From positions 9,893,001 to 9,957,000 of the forward strand of contig JAWQUS010000020.1 in the NCBI GenBank assembly GCA_036365455.1: a stretch of 64,000 nt of DNA, in the 5' to 3' direction. The translations under genes were made by a program, and so were the position numbers. This document shows, in pieces, positions 11,408 through 22,048 of the stretch. A model generated the notes under the pieces. It was not told where the DNA came from and ran no database searches. It saw only the letters and a program-made list of their open reading frames with translations. The stretch comes from Macrosoma leucophasiata (taxonomy: Eukaryota; Arthropoda; Insecta; Lepidoptera; Hedylidae). The stretch's first letter is position 1; every line of letters starts with the position of its first letter.

Positions 11408-12134
11408 TTTGCTCGTATTCATATTTAAGTGATTAAAATATAATTATTTGTTTAAGGCTTAGCACCGATTTCAAACCTATTAGTAAATAGCACATATAAA
11501 TAATAGATAAGATATAATTACAATTAAATCTTTATTATTTTTTACTTTTCAGTTTTGAAGTCGGTTTTTCTTGACGTAGTTATATTTATATTATAAACGA
11601 ACCCTTTTTCTTACATGTACGCATATCAAAATTACGAAGTAAGCGTGCGCCCTTAAATTACCAAGTAATATCTACACAATATAGGGCAATGTCGTTAAAA
11701 CTTTATTAGCACCACTTATAGTAATGCGATATTTATGACGTAAGAGAAAAGGCCCCTGAAGTTTATTGTTTCATGCTTGAAGAGAGACGATGAATAAACT
11801 CAACAATTTATGCCAGCTGTAAACTTAACAGTAACCATAAAGTGAGAGTCGGATAACAATCGCACAAATCTTTAGAGTTATTCTATAAATCTAATTGTCT
11901 AGCAGTCTTGAAGCTGCTGGTTTGTTCGTTTGCATTCGAGTGGGTGTTATAGGAATTTGTATTGCCTTCAATGCTCACTCAAAGCTTAGTGCATTGCCTA
12001 ATGCGGTTGTCGTCCTATGTATATATTATTATTTTGTTGGACATTACGGTCATCGAGACGGGCGCCAAACGAACTGTACATATTATTTTATTTGCTATAT
12101 ATTTGTATACAGTAAATTTATTGTGTCATGCATG
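11408..12134. other. Unannotated AT-rich stretch
   Basis: No recognised element or ORF with motifs. Confidence 0.4.
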
Positions 12135-12440
12135 TAGCAAACAAGCTTACTTGTCGTATTATGGTTAATTCATTCTGTAGCCTATAGACTGGCTATTTAA
12201 ATAAAATGGCGATTTACCTAAATGTAGATACGCTGCCATTCCTGAGATCCAAGTTGTTATTCATCATTGCCAAAAATACGGAGCCATACATTACCGTCGG
12301 CCTGGATCACAAATTATTAACATTGTGTAGGAATAACAATAAAAATAGTTCAAACTGAAATTCTACACACAATTTTTTCGGGCTGTTGTACCGGTCAGCG
12401 ATAAAGTGTCCCGGTGGTGGTAATGTACGGCCACAGTCTA
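12135..12440 (-). mobile_element. Family A, highly diverged and rearranged
   Basis: 12135-12318 aligns with minus-orientation family A (tgtagcctatagac, gatacgctgccattcctgag, gagccatacattaccg) with many changes. 12381-12440 contains a plus-orientation scrap (gtcccggtggtggtaatgta). Old and inverted internally. Confidence 0.55.
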
Positions 12441-12548
12441 AAGAAAACGAACATGTTAATCTTCTAAAATAACAGCCTCAGTGGCAGAGAGTGGCAAAAG
12501 GTGTACGTCGAAATCTTTTGTTTCTATATAATGTTTGCTACAGTATTA

Positions 12549-12985
12549 GGCCTCTTGTACACAACAAGAAAAATCACCGGGCCTATGCAAGAATTCGTGT
12601 CGTTTCTACAAATGAACCGTGTACACTATTTCGGCGATGAGCAAGAAAAAAATTTGTCTGGGCTAGACACTAGACACGACGCGTGAACGTTGCTGCGGTG
12701 CGGTGGGGGGCGGAGTAGGGTAAGGTAAGGTGGTCAGCCGTCAGGTAGTTTTTGTACGTTTATTTAAAGGTAAAATTCCTATTTGACTGACATCGAGTTG
12801 TCTCTCACACCATACGGACGACTGCCCGAAAACCATCTTAAAGTGTACACATTTCTATTTGTCTTGTCTGTAGTAGCAACGAAAAGTTTTCGTCTTTAGA
12901 TCAGACAAAATCCTTGTCGTGTACACGAGGAATTGGTCTTATCTGCAGCAGACACGATGAAATTTCTTAGCGTGTACAAGGGCTC
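12549..12985. mobile_element. MITE M3, TSD TTA
   Basis: A 437 bp element. The left end is GGCCTCTTGTACACAACAAG and the reverse complement of the right end is GAGCCCTTGTACACGCTAAG. It is flanked by TTA on both sides (12546-12548, 12986-12988), a Harbinger-type 3 bp target duplication. Internal copies of 'cgtgtacac' form subterminal repeats. The 61-codon ORF starting upstream is not a gene. Confidence 0.8.
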
Positions 12986-13284
12986 TTATTTTGTCACTTT
13001 CGGGACATAAAAAAAACAAAGAATAACTTCACACTACAGCAACTGCCTCATAAAAACACAAAGTTTTTCATGGCCTGTTTGTACAAAAATGTAGTGTAAC
13101 TGAGCCTGGCAGTCATTTCGGGTCAGTGTCACTGCCATCCATCATACGCCGGACGTGTCGGAAAAACTGAACGTATGATTCGCATCGTAGCCGCCAATAT
13201 ATCAGTCATGCACTCGTCACTTTCATGGTTGGCCTGAGTGATAAGCGGAGAGAGACTGAAGAACTGTTGTTATAAACAAAGCTA

Positions 13285-13563
13285 ACGTAACTTCACGCCT
13301 ATAAATGCATGCATTTAAGCATACATGCAAGCCCCCATAGTTCACCGGTTACGTTTTGGCCCATGTAAAAGGTGAGCATGTTGAAATCTCCGGGCATTTT
13401 ATCAAACTCCGAGGAACCTGCTCGGAAATTGCCAGAAAATTGAAAAATCCCAATAGAAACACTTATATAGGATTTTACACCGTTATCTCTGATATCCCCA
13501 AACCCGCCAATCGAACCCAGGACCTTGGCGTAGTAGTAGTGGCCTGCTAACACTAGGCTACTG
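13285..13563 (-). mobile_element. SINE family B, minus strand, near full length
   Basis: Tail side acgtaacttcacgcctataa at the left. The head at the right gives, on the minus strand, a box-A-like tagcctagtgttagc and box-B-like ggttcgattggcggg. Body length matches the 33787 copy apart from the deleted aggggtaggcag block. Confidence 0.85.
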
Positions 13564-13578
13564 AAAATAAAGATAATA

Positions 13579-13875
13579 ATGGTTAAGTATGATTATATTA
13601 ATAATCAAATAGCGAAACTCAAGTGCCAGTGGGCAGGGCACATAGCTCGCAGAACTGACGGCCGTTGGGGCAGAAGAGTTCTGGAGTGGCGACCGCGTAC
13701 CGGAAGACGAAGCGTAGGCAGGCCTCCCACGAGGTGGACCGACGACCTGGTGAAGGTCGCGGGCAATCGTTGGACGAGGGCGGCCCAGGACCGTTCGTTG
13801 TGGCATTCTTTGGGGGAGGCTTTTGTTCAGCAGTGGACGTCTTTCGGCTGAAATGATGATGATGATGATGATATT
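13579..13875 (+). pseudogene. LINE family E (RTE-like) RT C-terminus with TGA-repeat tail
   Basis: Encodes the C-terminal ~80 residues of a non-LTR retrotransposon reverse transcriptase. Visible motifs are KLKCQWAGHIARRTDGRWG, VLEWRPRTGRRSVGRPPTRW, the WTDDL segment and a final WTSFG before the stop at about 13851. The short 3' region ends in cagcagtggacgtctttcgg followed by (ATG)n at 13855-13875, the tail type of RTE-like LINEs. The enzyme would nick target DNA and copy LINE RNA; here everything upstream of the C-terminus is missing, so the copy is dead. The frame is open with no disruption, so insertion was probably not very ancient. Other copies: 1531-1697 and 53737-54726. Confidence 0.85.
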
Positions 13876-14671
13876 AATAATGGTAAGTAGTATCTACTTA
13901 TAATATAAATAACTATAGGAAAAAATCCTACGTATTAAATATCATTGCTTTGATGTAAATAAAATAAAAATATAAGAATGAACTGCAAATCAAGTGAAAA
14001 ACGCTTCATATCCTGACTTGAACCGCTAAAAAGATCGATTTTATCTATCACATTGTACTTAACTTGCTTGATATTTTTGGACCGCTGCTGAAAACGAGCT
14101 ACAGTAAACATGTGTGAACCAACATATTCTCTGGAGAATGAAGTATCTTAATTCGTTTAGGTATTAGGTACCTACATGATTATACGGAAATTGTCATTGT
14201 GGGCGAATCACTTAAGAAAATGTTTGTAAATTGTACTGTATACAATGTTCGAAGTGCATGTTTTTTATAGCGGCGAAATGAAGTCGGACACGAGTTCGTT
14301 TTTCATCTATTTCCATGAATAACTTTTTTCCTTTTGAGGTACTGAACCTGAAAAAAGGAAAGAAGTTTATTTGGATCCCATGGCGCAGTACGTCGGACGG
14401 GTAACATCTACCAGATCCGTTAATTTACCCTAGGTATACCCAAGGCAATATGCTGGTCGCTTGATCTTCTGCACAGACACAAAAAAATCGACATAACAAT
14501 AACATATTATTTTATATAGGTATGTTTATTTAAAGGTATGTAGATACTTTACGTATTTATGTCCCTCATATTCGCCAGTGTTAAATTAATTCATCTTTCC
14601 CGTTTCAAATTGTATTGAGTTATTTAATATTACTGCACCATTTCGTTGACTTTCTGCTCTACTCACTGGTT
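13876..14671. other. Unannotated stretch
   Basis: No recognised feature. Confidence 0.4.
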
Positions 14672-14751
14672 GACTGGGAGATAATGCCTAGGGGCTTTAA
14701 GTCCGCCATATGTACTTCTCATGTGCATTTAAGTATAAATAAATAAATACC
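14672..14751 (+). mobile_element. CR1-like LINE 3' end stub
   Basis: Matches the 3' terminus of the LINE at 39075-40133 (tttaagtccgccatatgtac ... aaataaataaata tail). Only ~80 bp remain. Confidence 0.7.
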
Positions 14752-15150
14752 TAATAGTTGTGATATAAGTGTAGTATTCACTTACCATCACCGTCAGTTG
14801 CTTCCCACTTTCGCCATTTAAAAAATACAGGGACTATAAAGGAACATACGAATATAGGGGCTGTAAAGGCACGTATCTATATAACACTGCATCCTAAGGC
14901 GTCCCTCTTTGACGGTGATTACGGGACTCCATTAGCCATATAACAAAGTATAAAGGGCCTTGATCCCCTTCGGACATTGTATATGGGTGGTTTATCTTTT
15001 CTACTATTATGACTCAGCCTTCTCTAGAATTGATTGTTTAGTACAGAAAATTGTGTATACAGGGTTACTTAATTTAAATTAACGCATCACCTCTACATCA
15101 ATCCCAACAACATTTGTTCTACGACTTTCGGAAATTAATTGTTTAATTTT
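14752..15150. other. Unannotated stretch
   Basis: Nothing recognised. Confidence 0.4.
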
Positions 15151-15430
15151 TTTTATAAAAAGTGACAAACAAGTATGCCGTTCACATTGATGTTAAGTGA
15201 TGACTGCAGCCTATAGACACCCACACAGTGACCAGAGGTCAAAATGCAGATGCGTTGCCACTCCTGAGACCTAAGGTGTTATGCCTCTGTGCCGGAAATT
15301 ACAGAGCCGTACATTAACCACCTGGCCGGAACACGATAGTGCTGAACACTACCATTTAGCGACAAGTATATTAAGTAATGCGGAGGTGCCTACGCCCGCG
15401 AGCTCCGTCACTGGAGCTCTACCACCAGTA
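15151..15430 (-). mobile_element. Family A retroposon, full length
   Basis: Tail side tttttttataaaaagtgac at the left, ending in an intact head hairpin gagctccgtcactggagctc and ctaccaccagta at 15430. Confidence 0.9.
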
Positions 15431-15663
15431 ACTTTAAATAAAAGTTTTACCATAGAATATTTTTATTTTGCCTCTGAACTGGCATTTACGCTATAGCGCT
15501 TAGCGGTGTTTTGGAGTGACGCAGCGGCGGTAATGCCTTTAGAAATCTTAAAAACATTTTCATGTTTTTTTTTATTATTTATCAAGATTCGTAAACAGTC
15601 GTAGAACAAATTTTGTTGGAATTGATACAGAGATGCTGCCTACAAGAGATGCGTGAAATTTGA

Positions 15664-15745
15664 TCTTCACGCCAGGTCCCTAACGGGGTAGGCAGAGAGT
15701 GTATAGCGCCGGATACCCCGGTCCTGACATACCTCTCGTGCCCAT
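15664..15745 (-). mobile_element. LINE family D 3' end stub
   Basis: Reverse complement of the LINE D terminus: atcttcacgccaggtcccta ... ggtcctgacatacctctcgt. The ATAC tail itself is absent. Confidence 0.75.
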
Positions 15746-15939
15746 CATCAAACTTGAGTAACCCTATATAGTTTCGTTTAATTTACAAGTACTAAAAGTA
15801 GGACGCTTTCTTTCACAGTATGAAATATCTCTTATTCCCGATAGCCCCAAATCTTAAAACGTAAATATTGAGATGACGATAATGCTTATGGAAATTAGGT
15901 TTTATGAAAAACTTGATAACACTGAACGCTAGTTACGCT

Positions 15940-16032
15940 ACACACGATACCATTTACCTACCAACACGTAGATTAGGCAATGCGGTGATGCCTACGCCGT
16001 TGAGCTCCGTCACTGGAGCTCTATCATCAGTA
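15940..16032 (-). mobile_element. Family A, 5' head portion only
   Basis: Keeps the head third (gcaatgcggtgatgcctacg, hairpin gagctccgtcactggagctc, ctatcatcagtaaa). The tail two thirds are missing. Confidence 0.75.
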
Positions 16033-16446
16033 AATTCTGGTTACATCTGCCTATATTGTAAACACAATAAATGAGATTATTAAAATAACACGATTTTCTG
16101 CAAATCCATTTTTAACCGATTAAAACTTTGTAACTAACAAATTCTAAACATTGAAATTCAACCGTTATCGTATAGAAAGTAATAGCGTTAAATGCGCTTG
16201 CTTTAACAGTAGGGCTGAACGGCATAATGAGACAAATGAGATCCACCTAATTCCCTGATTGATGTGCAATTGCTGTCCCCTCTTGAATGCGTACGTGGCT
16301 GTGAACGGGGAAACCCCTTGGAACCATGGCACTAAGGTGACGAACTAGAAATGACTGCGATTACATCTGAAGGGTAATGTAATTAGATGTTGTGATTTAC
16401 GAAATATAACTTCACGCGTGTATTTGGCAGAAGAATAGGGTTTTTA

Positions 16447-16665
16447 GGGCATGTAATTAACAAACAAGCATACAGTTCACATTGATGGTAAGTGAGTACT
16501 GTAGCGTTTCTACATAAAAACAGAGATTTCAATGTAGATGCGCTGCACTCCTGGAGCCTAAGCTGTTATGCCTCTGAGCTGAAAATTACAAAACCACATT
16601 GCCGTCTGACGGAAACGCAATAGTGCTGAATACGACCATGGTAGTATTCAGCGCTATTGCCTTTC
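16447..16665 (-). mobile_element. Family A, diverged, ending in a 44 bp palindrome
   Basis: 16457-16640 is a decayed minus-orientation family A copy (caaacaagcatacagttcac ... gcaatagtgctgaatac). At 16617-16660 the last part is mirrored: GCAATAGTGCTGAATAC is followed after about 10 bp by GTATTCAGCGCTATTGC, with ACCATGGT at the centre. The copy ends in a near-perfect palindrome instead of the normal head. A short SINE-tail-like piece (taacttcacgcgtgta) lies just left at 16405-16421. Confidence 0.6.
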
Positions 16666-17023
16666 AGTACATCATTATACTCGTATTATCATAATAATAT
16701 TATAAATTCGGCATCTAGATCAGATTTTTATATACACATGTACTTACAATTTTCTATTTACTCTTCACTGCCCGAAGGTTCACTGGTAGAGAATCCTTTT
16801 AGTATTCAGCTCGCCACAGGTATCATTTTGTGAAAGAAAGTTTGAATAAATAAAATTTAAGCAGCAGCATAAATTGCAATATACCTAATCTCAACCCATA
16901 ATTAAGTACCTATCAACTCGCTATGAGCATATATTTCTTTTATTTTGATTAAATTAACAATTTGAATATTATAACTTAGTATTATATCACAACATTAAAC
17001 ACATGATAAATACGACAAACCTC
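16666..17023. other. Unannotated stretch
   Basis: AT-rich; nothing recognised. Confidence 0.4.
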
Positions 17024-17165
17024 ATTACATGCCGCTGTAATTCTAGTAGCAAATAATGCACTGCGCAGATAGAGCACTATCTTCGCGCATATTAATCTTA
17101 TGTGTACGGAATAAAGTTCCCGGGTCGCACCGTAAAGGTGTTCATCCATTGAGCGAAACAGCGCG
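17024..17165 (+). repeat. 142 bp direct repeat, copy 1
   Basis: Identical to 17723-17864 apart from five positions, all transitions. It contains a hairpin GCGCAGATAG-agca-CTATCT-tc-GCGC, 'aataaagtt' and gtcgcaccgtaaaggtg. It matches none of the other repeat families here. Function unknown; strand arbitrary. Confidence 0.85.
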
Positions 17166-17478
17166 AACATTTAATATTAAAGTAAAATATTTCTCCATAA
17201 AACAGATAGGGGGTGATTAAAGAGGAGTAACAGAAACCAAGAACATTTTTTTTTATTTTTTGTCTGTTTGGTACGTAATACCTTCAAAATTACTCAACGG
17301 ATTTGAACGCGGTTTTCACAAGTGGAATACATAGAATTGGGAGCGTTGCCAAGTTAGTTTCGTCAAAATCGGTTAAAGAAAAAATAAGTATTGTGGTCAC
17401 TGCAAATTTACTTCAAGAACTGCTTCAAAACTATTAAACTGGAGTTGAATGCGGTTTAAATAAACTTATTTAATTTAG
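17166..17478. other. Unannotated stretch with Helitron-like phrases
   Basis: 17255-17410 (tttttgtctgtttggtacgt, ctcaacggatttgaacgcgg) resembles noncoding sequence common in lepidopteran Helitron-type repeats; boundaries are not definable. Confidence 0.35.
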
Positions 17479-17566
17479 ACTAGCTGTGCCCGTGAATTTA
17501 TCTGCGTAGAATTTATCAAAATTATTGTTCAGTATCTGCGCGGACGAAGTCGTGGGCACAGCTAGT
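17479..17566. mobile_element. Pair of inverted Helitron-like 3' ends
   Basis: ACTAGCTGTGCCCGTG (17479-17494) and CGTGGGCACAGCTAGT (17551-17566) are inverted copies of the sequence that ends many lepidopteran Helitrons (gacgaagtcgtgggcacagcta, then CTAG|T). Only ~56 bp separate them, so this is a collapsed or head-to-head remnant. Confidence 0.55.
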
Positions 17567-17722
17567 AAAATATAATCTTTAAACAAGCAATAAACTGTGA
17601 GCTCATATTTATTTCTGAATATTTCTTGTTTGTTTGCTTTAATATAAAGCATCAATCTATTATTATATCCATTTAACTATTGTCTTTACTTAGTTCAGCT
17701 GGCAGCAAACAGAACAATTTTA

Positions 17723-17864
17723 ATTACACGCTGCTGTAATTCTAGTAGCAAGTAATGCACTGCGCAGATAGAGCACTATCTTTGCGCATATTAATCTTAT
17801 GTGTACGGAATAAAGTTCCCGGGTCGCACCGTAAAGGTGTTCATCCATTAAGCGAAACAGCGCG
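17723..17864 (+). repeat. 142 bp direct repeat, copy 2
   Basis: Second copy, 699 bp downstream of the first. The hairpin is preserved; the one change there (ttcgcgc to tttgcgc) falls in the 2-nt bulge. Confidence 0.85.
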
Positions 17865-18107
17865 GAAAGCAATTTATTGTCACATAAAACGAATTTCTCT
17901 CGTCACACATTGTATTTCTAAGCATAATAGTCACTATTAATTAAAATTAAGATGACTTTCGCCGTATATGCGTTCGGGTAGGTAGGGTATAAAATCCTTA
18001 TACTCGTATTATACAAAGTAAAACAATTTGAAACAGATGATATTTCAACTACGTTATTTTTACTGATTGATGAAATAGTCTCTAAGAAGGAATTTCCCCT
18101 TTTTTTG

Positions 18108-18327
18108 TCTTATATCTATACTAATAATACTATTAAGCTGAATAGTATGTTTGTCTGTTTGTCTGCTTGAACGCGCTTATCTCAGGAACTGCTGGTCCGA
18201 TTTGAAAAAATATTTCAGTGTTGGATAGCCCATTTATCGAGGAAGGCTTATAACGTTTATAACATTCAAAATAAATAGGAGAGGGTAGGTAACATTGCAA
18301 CTGCGCGAAGCCGGGACAGGCCGCTAG
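18108..18327 (+). mobile_element. Non-autonomous Helitron
   Basis: Starts tcttatatctatactaataa, a typical TC-type Helitron 5' end, has the common interior 'aacgcgcttatctcaggaac', and ends gcgcgaagccgggacaggcc followed by CTAG and T at 18324-18328, matching the CTRR-T rule. It has no ORF and would depend on RepHel in trans. Confidence 0.7.
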
Positions 18328-19380
18328 TGTTAATTATAAAATAATGTTCATTTAAATACGAAACGCTCTAACTATTTTAGAGACAGATGAATTTACAAAT
18401 CGAACATAAAATGCTTATTTGCTAAATCATTGTGCTCTATTGACCTCGACTTTACTCGCATTTTCTACCATATATAATATGTTTGAAAAACAACAATGTA
18501 GTAAGTAGTAACTTGATATAACATCCATTATATTTTTTCTTTCAATATGCCTTGTATATTAACACAGAATACATCAAAACAGAACACCTTCGCAGCATCG
18601 CTGACTATTTAATGGAGGTGGAGGTTTATCAAATAAGTTGGATTGTAAGTGTGCTTCCAGCGGCATTTTATTATTTATTCTCTGTCGACTGCGCCGGGCG
18701 TCAAAACCGGCATGCGGTTAATATTTCACTGTGCCGACGTTAAGTCGACTGAGATTTATGGGGCGGCAATAGCCTCTGTTCTACAATTAACAAGCCTCGA
18801 GACGCGGTATCGCTCGTTCCGGACCTCCCCATATTTTGCTCGTCTATAATTAGGTGAGTTCGCAGGTTGCATAGGCATAACGGTTTTGTTATTGAAGTAC
18901 GTCAGCTGAAACTGCAATTTAATGCTCCGTGGAACATGACAGATGACTCGTTTGCACACTTCACGCCTAGCTATTTCTTGCTGTATGTAACCAAAATCCG
19001 TGCAAAATGATTTATGATACAGTCTATTGACTATTGACATAATATTATATTGATATAGTCATTATTGGTTGATGATAACCACTTCCTTTCTCGAACACGA
19101 ATTTTAATTGAGTCATGTCCCGCCTCGATAAAACCACGTTTATCGCAATTTTATCGTTGTTGTATCGTTCTGGGAAATCGGAGTACACTCATGGCCTTTT
19201 TTTTCTAGATTTTAGTTTGATCCGTATTGACGCGACGATCCCAATTTGCAATAGATTACCTATCGCAAGATAAGACAGTGCGTCGGCTCTTCTTTCTTTT
19301 TCATTTAGGAACCTATATTGTGTCATAATGCTACGAAGAATTGGTGATGCAGCAATGTGGCTATATGTCTAGGCGAGAAT
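18328..19380. other. Unannotated stretch
   Basis: 18640-19000 is less AT-rich, with overlapping ORFs on both strands and no motifs. No recognised repeat. Possibly single-copy. Confidence 0.35.
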
Positions 19381-19464
19381 TTTATTTATTTTTATTTATT
19401 TATTCTTTTTAATGCTCGAAGATGGTACATAAAGGCGGACTTAATTCCACTAGGCATTATCTCC
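19381..19464 (-). mobile_element. CR1-like LINE 3' end stub
   Basis: (tttatt)n tail side then catggtacataaaggcggac-type terminus (here gatggtacataaaggcggac), as at 39075-39190. It joins directly to an RTE-type 3' fragment at about 19465. Confidence 0.7.
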
Positions 19465-19520
19465 ACTGATGAGTGGAGAGACTCGTGCCCAGCAGTGGGA
19501 CGTATCAAGGGTTGCCATAT
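19465..19520 (+). mobile_element. RTE-type LINE 3' terminus fragment
   Basis: gagactcgtgcccagcagtg and ggacgtatcaagggttgcca match the end of the repeat at 23220-23580. Confidence 0.6.
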
Positions 19521-19965
19521 GCCATAATACGGCCAATAAGTCTCCACTCACACGAGTGCTAAACGAACTGTGTATCACGACATATATCGTTGGCTGTGAT
19601 CGTAAGCGTAAAATTTTATTTTCGTCACACAGATCTAAAAAAAAAGTTAGAACCTAGAGCTTGAAAAGCTTCACCAGTGGAACTCTCCAACCGATATAAA
19701 AAGTAGAAATTACGTGTCTATATCAATAAAAAAGAAATCACAAAATACGTGTTCCTATCATAAAATCCATCTCAAACGTAATATGATCTCCCAAAAATAC
19801 ATCACTGAATTCCATTCCAAATGTCCACCAAACGAAACATACAGAAAAGTGTACGTAACCGCCGCTCCACCGCATACAAAGCCTCACTTGCTTTACATGA
19901 CTATCACAATGTCCATATATTCTGAAAGCCGTCCAAAGCCGACGCCACTCCAAATTAAACTATTG
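19521..19965. other. Unannotated stretch
   Basis: Contains two opposed ORFs (105 and 71 codons) with no recognisable motifs; probably chance. Confidence 0.35.
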
Positions 19966-20757
19966 TCATTCAAAAGCCTGACGGAATTTAAGATGAAGCG
20001 TCAGACTAACGTAATTCCATGTAGAACATAGATTACCGCTCTCATAATATGACAAAAGCGTAGAAGTCCGTTTATATGACAATGTGTTATTGTCACTAAA
20101 TATAACTTTCAGTAACGAAAAATTTTCTTTCAGAATACAAACGCGCTGCCATCCCTGAAGGACACTTTTTACGCGATTTTTGAAGAACCCCATATTATAG
20201 CACCGAGGGAACACTTCGGAGGGAAGATCGTTCCACAATTTACACGTTCTGGGCAGGAACGAACGGGAACACCGCACCGTTGAGCACTGCCAGGTGTCCA
20301 ATCCGTGAGGGTGCAATTTCTAATATATGTTCGGCAGGTAGTACGGACTACGGTGTAGGAAAAAGGACGGAGTCGGAGCTCACAAATGAGAGCAGTATTC
20401 CCAAAATTTTATATTAAAATGGAATTATATCGTATTCCCGATATTATAATTCCGTGAAATACTGCCTCGCTTTATTAAGCACCCTTAGCTTTTTGGATGC
20501 TAACTTGGTCTTACACTCAGTGTGACTCCCGAATTGCACTCCGTTCGATATGTCAACGCCCAGGATACCGATACTCTTACCAACGGCGAACGGAGTTCCC
20601 TGGAACTGTGGTGCTACAATGAATTGTTTTTTTTAGCAGTGAACGCGCAGACTTGTGGGTGTCTTCGAGGGATTGAACTGTACTGAATTGAATCGTTCCC
20701 AATCCGAGACCCGCTCGAGAGAGCGCTCGACTTCAACACAAGTTTAGTCCTGCTTTC
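19966..20757 (-). pseudogene. Jockey/CR1-type non-LTR RT, C-terminal pseudogene
   Basis: Minus-strand remains of a non-LTR retrotransposon reverse transcriptase. The more N-terminal piece is 20757 to about 20440: FNPSKT is visible, then after an indel QFQGTPFAVGKSIGILGVDI, then KLASKKLRVLNKARQYF. Roughly 100 residues expected next are missing. The C-terminal piece begins at about 20316 with LDTWQCSTVRCSRSFLPRTC, CKLWNDLPSEVFPRCYNMGF and FFKNRVKSVLQGWQR, the usual tail of these proteins. At least one frameshift and an internal deletion make it non-functional. The clade is uncertain (Jockey or CR1 group). Confidence 0.75.
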
Positions 20758-21314
20758 CTCGATTAGTGCCATTTACTGCATAACCGAAAAGTAACTAAAT
20801 TCTTTACCAATTAAAACTTTCCCTAAATTATTAAAGAAGAATAATTTGATATCGGGCTAGTATCGAACATCCGACATCAGGATAATAAATCCGGTCGCTT
20901 TACCTACTAATCCCCCACATCCGAGCGTGGAATCTATCCCATATCCCATACATCCCTATTTTATTTAACCGATTTGGGATCCACGAACGACATCTTTTGT
21001 TAACTTATTAGTAGTAGTTAAATAATCGATATAATCCCTGCCCGAAGTCATTTTTTTCTTTTAATTTTTGCTTTAATATTTAAATTTACTTACAAAAATG
21101 TGCAAAAACTAAAAAACTGTCAATTTTAATGTGTTTAATGTTTTACAGGATAACGTTTTAGTAGTATTTAAAATTCAATTATATTTTAGTTTTCGTTTTT
21201 ATCTAAGTATCAAAGGTAAAGAGTATCTAGAAGGACAGTAAAATATAACTTAACTTCATAACTCTATTGCCCCGAAGATGAGGGCAGAAGAATGTACGCA
21301 TTACTGACATTTTA
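20758..21314. other. Unannotated stretch
   Basis: Nothing recognised beyond AT-rich sequence. Confidence 0.4.
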
Positions 21315-21480
21315 TCATCATCATCATCATCGTTTCAGCCGAAAATTCTATTGCATATATGCAGAGAATATGTAATAATACTAATATATGGGAGGATATG
21401 CCAAAATAACCACGCTTGATATGCGGGTTGGCTATCGCAGTGGCGGTAATTTTTTTGCGGGACGATGTGTGATGTAACAT
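21315..21480 (-). mobile_element. LINE family E-type 3' fragment
   Basis: (atc)n at 21315-21332 followed by gtttcagccgaaaa is the reversed TGA-tail terminus. 21400-21450 (ataaccacgcttgatatgcg, ggctatcgcagtggcggtaa) matches 42900-42970. Heavily decayed. Confidence 0.55.
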
Positions 21481-21964
21481 ATAATATTACACTATGGAGT
21501 ACATTGCTGTATTCCTAAAATGGTAATTATCAAGTTACGTCAAAGCTAGCTGCTAGCAAAGCTAGCTACTACCATTACGCCTCCGAGGCTCGACATACAA
21601 AATTTATAAGATATTCCGTGGGTATTCCAGACACAAACAGCACAAGTAAAAGAATTCGTGAGAATGTCTACAGCACTAAAAGAACGAGTACAGCTTTCTT
21701 TCAGGTTACACAAAGAGCAAAGGGATAGTGTTTCGGGGAGATACGTGATACGTGCGGAGATAAAGAGAGAAGATAAGCGTTGTTTTATAATTATAGTAAT
21801 TGTTACAAAATAACGCTTTAAAAAGTGTTAATCACCAATTTGAATTGTGGGTTAGCCACAAACTTGTAGAAGGGCTCTTTTTAACTCAAATAGCAGATAT
21901 TTGGATTAAAAAATATGGCGTTGTCTTATATAAATAGTTACATTTATACAAGAAGCACGGAAGG
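21481..21964. other. Unannotated stretch
   Basis: Nothing recognised. Confidence 0.4.
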
Positions 21965-22048
21965 TGTGTCAGGACCGGGATATCTGGCCCTTTACACTCG
22001 CAGCCTACCCCGTGTGGAACCTGGCGTGAAGATACATACATACATACA
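21965..22048 (+). mobile_element. LINE family D 3' end stub
   Basis: tgtcaggaccgggatatctg through cctggcgtgaagatacatac and an ATAC tail (22031-22048). 5'-truncated to ~84 bp. Confidence 0.8.

Noticed and set aside
17024..17864. LTR retrotransposon in miniature (TRIM) as a firm call
   Set aside because: The repeats do not clearly start TG and end CA, and no primer binding site or polypurine tract is visible; kept only as a hypothesis.
19714..20031. 105-codon plus-strand ORF
   Set aside because: No motifs, and it partly overlaps the minus-strand Jockey-type pseudogene.
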